Shown: in pieces, positions 8,393-18,844 of the stretch
Position numbering within the stretch: the stretch's first letter is position 1
Layout: each line of letters starts with the position of its first letter
DNA from: CAZGVW01 sp964529265
GTDB taxonomy: Bacteria > Planctomycetota > Phycisphaerae > Phycisphaerales > UBA1924
DNA length: 43,511 bases
Assembly (NCBI GenBank): GCA_964529265.1
Contig: CAZGVW010000158.1
Location: 1 to 43,511 of the forward strand
Direction: 5' to 3'
Made by a program: the position numbers and the translations under genes
The notes under the pieces: model-generated
Seen by the model: the letters and a program-made list of their open reading frames with translations, nothing else
What the model was told of the DNA's origin: nothing
Databases searched by the model: none

Positions 8393-9238
8393 ATGGGCCG
8401 CTGCTCGTGTCATGAACTGCTCGAAACCCACGGCGTCTACAGAGTTCGCTCCTTCGAGAACGAAGGCTGGCTCTTGGCGCTCATCGATTACCCCGCCGGC
8501 CTCGCCCTCCCGCGCCACGCCCACGATTTCCTCGGCGTCCGCCTGATCGTCGCGGGGGCCAACTGCGAGACCTGCGGCGGACGGGAACTTCCCGGCGGCG
8601 CGGGCGCCGTCCGCTGCACGCCGCCCCAGACGCTCCACAGCGCCGAAACCGGGCCCCAGGGCGCCAGAATCCTCCATTTGGCGATGAAACCGGCGCGGTT
8701 CGAAGCGCTGGATCGCTCCCGGCTCGCGCCCGCTCCGGAACTCAACTCCACGCTCGCGCCCTCCATCGCCACCCGGATCCTCCACGAACTGGAATCCGGC
8801 GACGAATCCACGCGGTTGGCCATCGATTCGCTCTGCGCGGAACTGGAGGCCGAAATCACCGGCCCCGCGGCGGGCGCCGCCCCTGCCGCGCCGTGGCTCC
8901 GCCGTGTTGTAGAGCGTCTGCGCGAGGAGCCCGAAGCCGCCCCGCCTCTGCGCCGCCTGGCCGAGGAGGCCGGCGTCCACTACACGCACCTGGCCCGGGC
9001 GTTCCGGCAGCACAAGGGATGCACAGTGGGGGAGTTCGTGCGCCGGCTGCGGCTCGCAGCCGCGGCTGAGCGTCTGGCGGGGCTCGATGAGCCCATTTCG
9101 GCCATCGCGGCCGGCTGCGGCTTCTTCGATCAGAGCCACTTCGGCCGAGCGTTCAAGGAGCGGTTTGGCATCACTCCCCGCGAACACCGGCAGGCCGCCC
9201 ACCGCCACGAGGCCCAGATGGCCGCTTCCTTCGGTTGA
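8393..9238 (+). CDS. AraC-family transcriptional regulator
   Basis: A 281-residue regulator. The N-terminal half looks like a cupin-type sensor (LPRHAHDFLGVRL, and CTPPQTLHSAET with conserved His). The C-terminal half is the AraC double helix-turn-helix, with LRRLAEEAGVHYTHLARAFR and the second helix in ISAIAAGCGFFDQSHFGRAF, ending in RFGITPREHR. The start at 8393 is chosen because AAGGAG lies 8 nt upstream; an earlier in-frame ATG would add an unstructured Pro/Arg-rich stretch. The gene is divergent from the plsC-like gene with about 130 nt between them, so it may control that operon. This is only inference, and the inducer is unknown. Confidence 0.88.
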   Translation: MGRCSCHELLETHGVYRVRSFENEGWLLALIDYPAGLALPRHAHDFLGVRLIVAGANCETCGGRELPGGAGAVRCTPPQTLHSAETGPQGARILHLAMKPARFEALDRSRLAPAPELNSTLAPSIATRILHELESGDESTRLAIDSLCAELEAEITGPAAGAAPAAPWLRRVVERLREEPEAAPPLRRLAEEAGVHYTHLARAFRQHKGCTVGEFVRRLRLAAAAERLAGLDEPISAIAAGCGFFDQSHFGRAFKERFGITPREHRQAAHRHEAQMAASFG

Positions 9239-9247
9239 TTCAACGCC

Positions 9248-10159
9248 TCACGCCACGGCGTGCGCAGTGCCTCGGGCGAATCGCGCCTCCATGTCCGGCC
9301 CGATCCGCACCGCGGGCGGAATATTCTCCTCGCCCACGAAGGTCTGGCTTGAGACCCAGCCGCGGTCCGGCTCATAGCCGAGCGCCACGAGCGCCTCGCC
9401 AGCGAGATCATCGAAGACCTGGGCCGCCTCGCGTGTGAAGTGGTTCCGCCAGTCGCCGACAGCGCCCTTGCGGATGAAGGAGGTGCGGTCCTCCTGGCCC
9501 TTCCTGCGGCCGGTGGCCCGCTCCATGGAGTTGCGCTCGACGGCCTGTTCGATTTTCCACTCCTCGGTGTCCGGGCGGCCGATCTCATCGACCACGCGCC
9601 GCAGAGCCCCGGCGCAATCGTTGCGCAGTTCTTCGTAGCTCACGAACGAGACGCCCTCCCGCCCGCGCGCGGGCAGCCACGTCTCGATGTACTGCGTCCA
9701 GTTCAGGCGCGAGCCGCGGGGATGCTTGAAGCAGTGCTCGATGAACTTCGGCAGAAGGCCCACGGAGTCATCGGGGTCGTACCCTTTGCCGAAGAGGCGA
9801 TCGAACGTCTTCTCGTACTCCTTGGACCACGGCGATCCGCCCGCGCGGATATCGCGCATGTAGTGGAAGAAGTACGACACCATCGCGTCGCGCCCGTCGC
9901 GATAGAGATGGATGGCGCGCTTCAGGCGCGGGCTGTGCGGCCAGTGGTTGTGAATCACGGCCGAAAAGCCGATCGGCATCACCGCGTGCTGCGGGAACGG
10001 CAGTTGCAGCGCATCGGCGACCATCTTGGACACCCACGTGCCGCCGGACTTCGGGTACTCGCACACGTAGTAGAACGACAGCGCATCGCCGTATGAAAGA
10101 GCGATCACTTTCGTGGACGCAGCCGCCACGCGGCGCATGATTCCTTGCGCGTTGGGCAT
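9248..10159 (-). CDS. sulfotransferase family protein
   Basis: The 303-residue protein carries both PAPS-binding signatures of sulfotransferases: YPKSGGTWVSKMV (5'-phosphosulfate loop, about residues 35-47) and LYRDGRDAMVSYF (3'-phosphate site, about 85-97). RKGAVGDWRNHFT near the C-terminus corresponds to the conserved GxxGxW block. It would move sulfate from PAPS to an acceptor hydroxyl or amine, possibly a surface glycan or lipid, but the acceptor cannot be read from sequence. The upstream in-frame extension to 10504 is low-complexity Arg/Ala and is left out. It ends 9 nt from the convergent AraC gene. Confidence 0.87.
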   Translation of the reverse strand: MPNAQGIMRRVAAASTKVIALSYGDALSFYYVCEYPKSGGTWVSKMVADALQLPFPQHAVMPIGFSAVIHNHWPHSPRLKRAIHLYRDGRDAMVSYFFHYMRDIRAGGSPWSKEYEKTFDRLFGKGYDPDDSVGLLPKFIEHCFKHPRGSRLNWTQYIETWLPARGREGVSFVSYEELRNDCAGALRRVVDEIGRPDTEEWKIEQAVERNSMERATGRRKGQEDRTSFIRKGAVGDWRNHFTREAAQVFDDLAGEALVALGYEPDRGWVSSQTFVGEENIPPAVRIGPDMEARFARGTAHAVA

Positions 10160-10554
10160 GATGCTCGGCTCCCTGGATCCCACGCGCTGCACGGATCGCA
10201 CAACGAATCGATCCGCCGCACACACAGTCACACATGCACACTGTCTCAGGACCCATGTCGAGACTAGCGACGTCTCTTGCACCTGAGAAGATGCGGCGCG
10301 CAGGACTGACCGAAGCCTCACGCGGCGCGCACACAAAGGGTCGATCGCCTCACACGCAAAGTTCAGACCGTGTTCAGAACGCGCAAGCGGGCCCCGCGCC
10401 TGCGGACAACCCGCGGCGTTTACAGGGGCTCGCGCGCCGCATACGCTGACGGGATTAAGGCCGCCGCCCGCCGCCGAACTCGCCTCATCCCGACGCCGCC
10501 ACACCCCGATCCCGCCCCCGCCCCCCGGCCCCCAGCCCGGAGCCTCCAGCCGCC
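10160..10554. other. divergent intergenic region, sulfotransferase/carB
   Basis: No gene is seen in these 395 nt. The region holds the carB promoter candidate, a direct repeat of GTTCAGA at 10361-10367 and 10372-10378 (11-nt spacing, one helical turn, so a possible regulator site), and a C-rich 100-nt leader before carB with no clear attenuator hairpin. Confidence 0.5.
10419..10447 (+). promoter_or_regulatory. carB promoter
   Basis: TTTACA at 10419-10424 and TACGCT at 10442-10447 are separated by 17 nt, a good housekeeping sigma-factor match. Transcription would start near 10454, giving a leader of about 100 nt. Confidence 0.55.
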
Positions 10555-14091
<3,537 letters not shown>

Positions 14092-14129
14092 CGACCTTGA
14101 CTGGGCTCGCCGCCGACTGAATGATCCGA

Positions 14130-14158
14130 GGAACCCCGGAACCCCGGAACGCCCCGAA
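14130..14158. repeat. GGAACCCC direct repeats
   Basis: Two perfect GGAACCCC units and a third variant (GGAACGCCCC) stand in tandem just before the Cys-rich gene. The same core recurs inside the LuxR-type gene and, inverted, inside dnaE. Confidence 0.6.
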
Positions 14159-14163
14159 GACCC

Positions 14164-14556
14164 ATGCTTCTCCGCCTTGCGATCATCGTGGCCCTGCTCT
14201 GGCAGCCGCTTGCCGCGGCGGGGTCGTTGACCGCGCAAGCGATTCAGCCGCGGCCTGATGACGCGTCCCCCGGCGCGGCCGCGATGTCGTGCTGCGGCGA
14301 GGGCTGCATGTGCTCGCCCGATGTCTGCCCCTGCGCGGCGGCGCCGATGCAGAATGAGCCGGTTCGCGCGCCTGAGCGACGCGCCCCGGCGCCGACCGTG
14401 CGCGCGAGCGACCTGTTCCCGCCGGCGCCGCCGACCTCGAACCCTGCGCTGGTCGCCGAGACAGGCGCGCCAGCGCCATTGGCCTTCGCCGCGGCGATCG
14501 GCGAGAGCCGCCCCGGCGTCAGGCCGCAGGCCTCCCTGTGCCGCTGGCAGACGTAG
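14164..14556 (+). CDS. small exported Cys-rich protein, possible metal binder
   Basis: The 130-residue product has a signal peptide (MLLRLAIIVALLWQPLAAAG) and then six cysteines within fifteen residues (Cys43, 44, 48, 50, 55 and 57, in CCGEGCMCSPDVCPC), a spacing typical of metal-thiolate binding. The rest is Pro/Ala-rich with one further Cys near the end. I do not recognise a named family. It lies 87 nt before an HMA-domain lipoprotein and an outer-membrane protein on the same strand, which supports a role in copper or other soft-metal handling outside the cytoplasm. This role is inferred from cysteine spacing and context only. Confidence 0.55.
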   Translation: MLLRLAIIVALLWQPLAAAGSLTAQAIQPRPDDASPGAAAMSCCGEGCMCSPDVCPCAAAPMQNEPVRAPERRAPAPTVRASDLFPPAPPTSNPALVAETGAPAPLAFAAAIGESRPGVRPQASLCRWQT

Positions 14557-14643
14557 CGAACCGGACCTGCGCCGATGGTGCGCGCTGAGCGCATGACACT
14601 CCGGCATCGCTGACGTCAAACCAATCCACACAGGAGCATCTGA

Positions 14644-15006
14644 ATGTCACTCGCGATCCTTCCGCGCGCGCTCGCGTGCGCTGCTGTTGCGCTGGCGCTG
14701 AGCGCCTGCGCCTCCATCACACCGTCCTCACGCGGCGCGGCGAGCCCCGAAACGCCCTCCGTCTCCAAGGCCGCTCTCGCCGGCGATTCGGCCACGATCC
14801 ACGTCACGGGCCTGAGTTGCCCGCTCTGCGCCCACAACATCGATCAGCAGTTGCGGCAGGTGCCCGGCGTGAAGTCGGCGCACGTCGATCTGGGCAAGGG
14901 CGAGGTGCATGTTTCCCTCGCCGAGTTCCCCAAGCCCTCCTCCGCCGATCTCGCCGCGGCGGTCGATCGGGCGGGCTTCACCGTCGTCAAGATCGAAACT
15001 CCCTGA
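14644..15006 (+). CDS. lipoprotein with heavy-metal-associated (HMA) domain
   Basis: A 120-residue protein whose signal peptide ends in a lipobox (LSAC, Cys22), so it should be lipid-anchored facing the periplasm. Residues about 50-118 form an HMA fold: TIHVTGLSCPLCAHNIDQQL with the metal-binding Cys59-x-x-Cys62, then GVKSAHVDLGKGEVHV and a C-terminal AAVDRAGFTVV. HMA domains carry copper or similar ions between proteins and are usually cytoplasmic, so a lipoprotein version is noteworthy (MerP is a soluble periplasmic precedent). AGGAG lies 7 nt before the ATG. It is followed after 15 nt by an outer-membrane barrel gene, so the two are probably co-transcribed. Confidence 0.82.
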   Translation: MSLAILPRALACAAVALALSACASITPSSRGAASPETPSVSKAALAGDSATIHVTGLSCPLCAHNIDQQLRQVPGVKSAHVDLGKGEVHVSLAEFPKPSSADLAAAVDRAGFTVVKIETP

Positions 15007-15021
15007 CGCGAGGAGCCTCTC

Positions 15022-15879
15022 ATGCGCCCCCCCGATCGAAGCGCGGCGCCCGCGCGCGCCCTCACCTCGGCCATCGCGATGGCGGCCTGCTCCGCGCCCG
15101 CCGCGGCTCAGCAGGCCATCTACACCGCCGCGGCCACGCAGCCCTCGCCGGGCCACTTCGCGCTGCGCCAGACATTCTCGTACTCGCGGTTCAGCAGCGA
15201 TCCCACGCCCTTGGACCGCACCGTGGATGATTTCACGCTCACCACCGATGTCACCTATGGCCTCGCTCCCGACACATCGCTCAACTTCCGCTTTCCGCTG
15301 GTCTACCGCGATACTGAGTTCGCCGCCGCGGGGAGCGACGACAGCGAGTTCTCCGTCGGCGACATGACCCTGCTCATCCGCCAGCGCATCGTGCGCGAGG
15401 ACACCGGCCCCATCGACACCATCCGCTTCACGCTCTATGGCGGACTCGAAATCCCCAGTTACGGCGCCGTCTCCAGCGAATCATGGGATCCGATCGCGGG
15501 CGGCGTGCTCACGATCATTCGAGGCCGCCATGGCTTCAACGTCGAAGGGTCGTACAAACTCACCACCGGCGGCGAATCGAACCCGGTGCGCGCCGGCGAC
15601 GGCACGGCCGACCTCTTCCGCGGCAACGCCTCCTACCTCTTCCGCGTCAGCCCGGCCGAGTACGGCGCGGAGACCACCGCCGCCTGGTACGCCGTGATGG
15701 AACTCAACAGCGTCCTCGAAACCAACGGCGATTTCGAAGTCTTCCTCAGCCCCGGCGTGCTCTACGAGGCCACGACCTTCGCGCTCGAAGCCGGACTTCA
15801 GATTCCCGTGGCGCGCAGCCTCGACGAGCGCCCGGAGGAGGACATTGCGGTCACCATCGGCATCCGATTCCTGTTCTAG
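15022..15879 (+). CDS. predicted outer-membrane beta-barrel protein
   Basis: The 285-residue product has an N-terminal signal region (ending in AAAQQA) and then alternating polar/hydrophobic strands such as LRQTFSYSRF, LNFRFPLVYR, IRFTLYGGLEI and FEVFLSPGVLYE. It closes with the strand VTIGIRFLF, whose terminal Phe is the usual outer-membrane insertion signal. It resembles the small transporter barrels annotated near MetA-type or metal-efflux genes (Pfam PF13557-like); this match is from memory and needs a profile search. GAGGAG precedes the ATG. Its place after the HMA lipoprotein suggests a pore serving the same metal-related pathway. Confidence 0.68.
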   Translation: MRPPDRSAAPARALTSAIAMAACSAPAAAQQAIYTAAATQPSPGHFALRQTFSYSRFSSDPTPLDRTVDDFTLTTDVTYGLAPDTSLNFRFPLVYRDTEFAAAGSDDSEFSVGDMTLLIRQRIVREDTGPIDTIRFTLYGGLEIPSYGAVSSESWDPIAGGVLTIIRGRHGFNVEGSYKLTTGGESNPVRAGDGTADLFRGNASYLFRVSPAEYGAETTAAWYAVMELNSVLETNGDFEVFLSPGVLYEATTFALEAGLQIPVARSLDERPEEDIAVTIGIRFLF

Positions 15880-15913
15880 CCATCCGCGCGGGCACAGCGC
15901 CGCGGCCGCATAG

Positions 15914-16510
15914 TCACGCCGCGAACTTCGTGACGTACGTCTTCCCGTGCGCCTCCGCTTTCCACACCGGCCCGCCATCCGGCTTCCACGCCGCGGAAAG
16001 CGTCAGATGCGAATCGCCCGAGACGAAGTCCACGCCCATGTCCGCCAGGTCCGCCGCGGCTTCCGATGAATCCCGGAACTGCGCCGGCAGGCCGCGCATG
16101 TTTGCGGGGGCGCGCTGCACGGGCGTCACGCGCGCCGCAATGCGCCGCTGCTCCAGTTCCCCACGGTCCTCATCCGAAGGCGCCACAACCACATCGATGC
16201 ACGCGCCCTGCTCCGTGACCAGCAGAATCTCCCACCGCCACGCGCGACCGTCCCCAGCCACCGATTCATCCGACCCGATGTGCGCCAGCCGCGCCGTCCC
16301 CGGCCCGGCCCCGAACATCTTCCCCGCCGCGAACATCGCCGCCTCGACCGCCTCGCGGGCATGGAGCGGGCCGAACTTCTCGAACGTCATCACCCCAGCC
16401 CCGCCGACGATGATCTCGCGCTTCGAGCGCGTCACCTTCACCGCCGCGAGAATGCAGAGCCCGACCACCGCAGCAAACAGCGGCACGAACAGGTCAGCGA
16501 GAAACCCCAT
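15914..16510 (-). CDS. membrane-anchored protein of unknown function
   Basis: A 198-residue protein with one N-terminal transmembrane segment (FLADLFVPLFAAVVGLCILA) and a soluble remainder that contains WRWEILLVTEQGACIDVVVA and a C-terminal SAAWKPDGGPVWKAEAHGK. No catalytic motif is recognised. The start at 16510 is chosen because it begins directly at the membrane segment; the longer frame runs through the divergent lipoprotein gene. The gene is convergent with the beta-barrel gene (34 nt apart) and divergent from the LEA-like gene. Confidence 0.6.
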   Translation of the reverse strand: MGFLADLFVPLFAAVVGLCILAAVKVTRSKREIIVGGAGVMTFEKFGPLHAREAVEAAMFAAGKMFGAGPGTARLAHIGSDESVAGDGRAWRWEILLVTEQGACIDVVVAPSDEDRGELEQRRIAARVTPVQRAPANMRGLPAQFRDSSEAAADLADMGVDFVSGDSHLTLSAAWKPDGGPVWKAEAHGKTYVTKFAA

Positions 16511-16616
16511 GGCGCGGCCTCCGGACACACGCTCCCCCGCCCCGTTATCGACCCGCCCGCCGCGCCACCTGAGCCCCACAACCCGCACCAGGCGCTCTCG
16601 CGCCCTTCCAAGCCGG

Positions 16617-16622
16617 TATCCT
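16617..16622 (+). promoter_or_regulatory. -10 box for a leaderless lipoprotein mRNA
   Basis: TATCCT is followed by exactly 6 nt and the ATG at 16629, so transcription should begin at or next to the start codon. Confidence 0.5.
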
Positions 16623-16628
16623 CCACAC

Positions 16629-17168
16629 ATGGCGATGCGCCCCACACGCCGACCCCCGCTCCGCCCGCTCGCAGCCCTCGCCCCCGCCGCGGCGGCGCTC
16701 CTCGCCGCCGGGTGCGGCTCCGGCCCGCCGGGCATGCGCGTCGTCGAGGCGAACCTCTCCTCGCACACCGACGATGGCTTCGTCATCGATTTCATCCTCG
16801 AAGGCGATAACCCCAACGAAGAGCCTCTCCCCCTTCGCGAAGTCGATTACTGGCTCTCGCTCGACGGCGAAGAAGTCTTCCGCGGGCGGCGCGCCGCCGA
16901 AGCCACGCTCCCCCGCAAGGGAACCCAGCGCTTCCGCCTCCCCGTCGCCGTCTCTCATGCGGAGTGGCCTGCCGAGCGCCTCTCCCAACGATCCAACTAC
17001 ACGTTCAGCGCCGAGGTGACGTACCTCACGGAGAGTTGGCTCGCGCGCATCCTCTTCGATGCCGGCATCCAGCGCCCCACCGTGGTCTACACGACCCGCG
17101 GCCAGTTCGGCGGCTCGGACGAAATCAGCGTCGAAGGGCCGCCGGCGCCCGAACCCGCGGGAGAGTGA
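16629..17168 (+). CDS. LEA2/WHy-domain-like lipoprotein
   Basis: A 179-residue protein with a lipoprotein signal peptide (Ala/Pro-rich core, lipobox LAAGC). The mature part resembles bacterial late-embryogenesis-abundant type 2 (WHy) domains: VVEANLSSHTDDGFVIDFIL, the conserved Asn-Pro of EGDNPNEEPLPLREVDYWLS, and alternating strands through FRLPVAVSH. These domains have an immunoglobulin-like fold and are linked to desiccation or envelope stress, with no known catalysis. The family call is by pattern only. It lies 4 nt upstream of the NAD(P)HX dehydratase gene, so the two form one transcription unit. Confidence 0.72.
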   Translation: MAMRPTRRPPLRPLAALAPAAAALLAAGCGSGPPGMRVVEANLSSHTDDGFVIDFILEGDNPNEEPLPLREVDYWLSLDGEEVFRGRRAAEATLPRKGTQRFRLPVAVSHAEWPAERLSQRSNYTFSAEVTYLTESWLARILFDAGIQRPTVVYTTRGQFGGSDEISVEGPPAPEPAGE

Positions 17169-17172
17169 CCGC

Positions 17173-18123
17173 ATGACCGATGCGCCCCCGCTCCCGCCCC
17201 TGCCCAGGCGCAATCCCGCCGGACACAAGGGAACCTTCGGCACGGTGGCCGTTGTCGGCGGCCGCGCGCACGACGGCGTGCAGATGGTCGGCGGCCCCGC
17301 CCTCGCCGCGATCGCTGCGCTCCGCGCCGGCGCGGGCCTCGCGCGCCTCGCGCTTCCCGCGCCCATCCTCACGCTCGGCCTCGTCATCGCGCCTTCCGCG
17401 ACGGGTGTCGAACTCCCCGTCGATCGCGAGCAGGCCATCATTCCCCACGAAGCCGCGCTCGTCATCGATCGCCTCACCGCCGAGTGCCAGTGCCTCGCGA
17501 TCGGCCCCGGCCTCGGCCTCGGCGAAGGCCCGCGCGCCGCGTCGCTCCGCGCCGTCGTGCAGCAGGATGTCCCCGTCGTCATCGACGCCGATGCGCTCAA
17601 CAACCTCGCCGAAACACCCGAACTCCAGCGCGATTTCCACGCCCACGCCATCCTCACGCCGCACCCCGGCGAGTTCCGCCGCCTCGGCGCCGCGATCGGC
17701 CTGAATGACGACCCCGCCGACGAGAAATCCCGCCGCACCGGCGCGGAGCGCATGGCCCAGCGCCTGGGCTGCGTCGTCGTGCTGAAAGGCGCGGGCACCG
17801 TCGTCAGCGACGGCCATCAGACGTGGGTCAACGACACCGGCGGCCCCGCCCTCGCCACCGCGGGCACTGGCGATGTGCTCACCGGCGTCATCGCCGGCCT
17901 TGTCGCGCAGTTTCACCGGCAACCCATCCCCATGGGCGAGCGCACCGTCACCAGCGAGAAACTCGGCGGCCTCAGCCTCTTCGATTGCGCGCGCCTCGCC
18001 GTCAAGGCCCACGGTCTCGCCGCGGAGCGCTGGCAGGCCGAGTCCGGCGCCTCCGCCGGCCTCCTCGCCACCGACCTCGCCGACCAAATCCCCCCGGCCC
18101 TCGAATCCCTCCGCGCGCGCTAG
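17173..18123 (+). CDS. nnrD: ADP/ATP-dependent NAD(P)H-hydrate dehydratase
   Basis: This metabolite-repair enzyme restores NADH and NADPH from their hydrated forms with ATP or ADP. The 316-residue protein is a ribokinase-like (YjeF C-terminal) domain: GHKGTFGTVAVVGG at the N-terminus, VIDADALNNLA, LTPHPGEFRRL, and the nucleotide-binding loop ATAGTGDVLTGVIAGLVAQ containing the catalytic Asp. The epimerase domain (NnrE), fused in many bacteria, is absent here and must be encoded elsewhere. The gene follows the LEA-like lipoprotein by 4 nt. Confidence 0.93.
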   Translation: MTDAPPLPPLPRRNPAGHKGTFGTVAVVGGRAHDGVQMVGGPALAAIAALRAGAGLARLALPAPILTLGLVIAPSATGVELPVDREQAIIPHEAALVIDRLTAECQCLAIGPGLGLGEGPRAASLRAVVQQDVPVVIDADALNNLAETPELQRDFHAHAILTPHPGEFRRLGAAIGLNDDPADEKSRRTGAERMAQRLGCVVVLKGAGTVVSDGHQTWVNDTGGPALATAGTGDVLTGVIAGLVAQFHRQPIPMGERTVTSEKLGGLSLFDCARLAVKAHGLAAERWQAESGASAGLLATDLADQIPPALESLRAR

Positions 18124-18160
18124 TCCAGATTTCTTCACCACCCCCACGCGCCGCCCTTCC

Positions 18161-18188
18161 CGTATTCCGTATTCCGTATTCCGTATTC
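18161..18188. repeat. four tandem CGTATTC units
   Basis: Four perfect 7-nt units stand between nnrD and the next gene. The stretch is non-coding. Confidence 0.8.
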
Positions 18189-18210
18189 CCTCTTCTCTTC
18201 CCCTCCACGT

Positions 18211-18233
18211 CCCTCTGCGCTCCTCTGCGTTCC
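18211..18233 (-). repeat. dispersed GCAGAGG-type repeat
   Basis: Read on the minus strand this is AACGCAGAGGAGCGCAGAGG, nearly the same as the tracts at 18752 and 43118. Confidence 0.6.
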
Positions 18234-18250
18234 ATCCCCTCTCCCCCCGC

Positions 18251-18256
18251 TAAACT
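18251..18256 (+). promoter_or_regulatory. -10 box before an apparent ATC start
   Basis: TAAACT is followed by exactly 6 nt and then ATC at 18263, the geometry of the other leaderless starts in the window. Confidence 0.45.
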
Positions 18257-18262
18257 CACCCC

Positions 18263-18739
18263 ATCGAGACCCCCGACGTCCAACTCGGCCCCGCCTCCAT
18301 CGACACCGATCGCCTCTTCCTCATCGTGACCGGCGCGCACCTCCGCGCCGAAGTCGCCGATCGCCCACTCGCCTACTCCCTCCGCGATCGCATCGTGAAG
18401 TGGCTCGTCACGCGCTACGGCAACGACACGCAGCGCCACCCCTTCGACCCCGTCGTCTGCTCCGACGTCTGGTATCTCAACAACGAAGACCTCCGCTCCT
18501 GCCCCACCATCAGCATAGGCGGCCCCGGCGTGAACGCCCTCTCCGCCTATCTCGGCGACAAACTCCCCTCCGCCTTCGTCATCGAAAACGTCCTCGTCGT
18601 CCAGGTCGATCTCGATTTCGACGACATGGTCGCCTGCTGCTGGGGCATGGACCACGTCACCACCGTCAGCGCGGTGGACGCCTTCTGCGACCGCTACCTC
18701 GATTCATTCCTCGAAGCCGCCGCCAACCGCGTGGCCTGA
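18263..18739 (+). CDS. conserved-looking protein of unknown function, apparent ATC start
   Basis: The protein (about 158 residues) contains LIVTGAHLRAEVADRPLAYS, FDPVVCSDVWYLN, CPTISIGGPGVNALSAYLGD and a C-terminal acidic WGMDHVTTVSAVDAF. I do not recognise the family; there is no signal peptide or membrane segment. The only standard start codon is the GTG at 18326, but the preceding 21 codons also read as good coding sequence (PDVQLGPASIDTDRLFL) up to an in-frame TAA at 18251. No ATG, GTG, TTG or CTG lies between. ATC at 18263 sits 6 nt after TAAACT, so I place the start there with reserve. The alternative is 18326, or a base error at 18265. Confidence 0.6.
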   Translation: METPDVQLGPASIDTDRLFLIVTGAHLRAEVADRPLAYSLRDRIVKWLVTRYGNDTQRHPFDPVVCSDVWYLNNEDLRSCPTISIGGPGVNALSAYLGDKLPSAFVIENVLVVQVDLDFDDMVACCWGMDHVTTVSAVDAFCDRYLDSFLEAAANRVA

Positions 18740-18751
18740 GCCCAAGAGTCA

Positions 18752-18783
18752 GAACGCAGAGGGGCGCAGAGGAACACAGAGGG
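18752..18783 (+). repeat. dispersed GCAGAGG-type repeat
   Basis: AACGCAGAGG, GCGCAGAGG and AACACAGAGG stand in a row between two convergent genes, followed by imperfect CCACATTCCACC repeats to about 18843. Confidence 0.65.
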
Positions 18784-18844
18784 AGAAAGGACGCGGCCGC
18801 GCCTCTTTTGCATTCCACCTTCCACATTCCACCTACCACATTCC

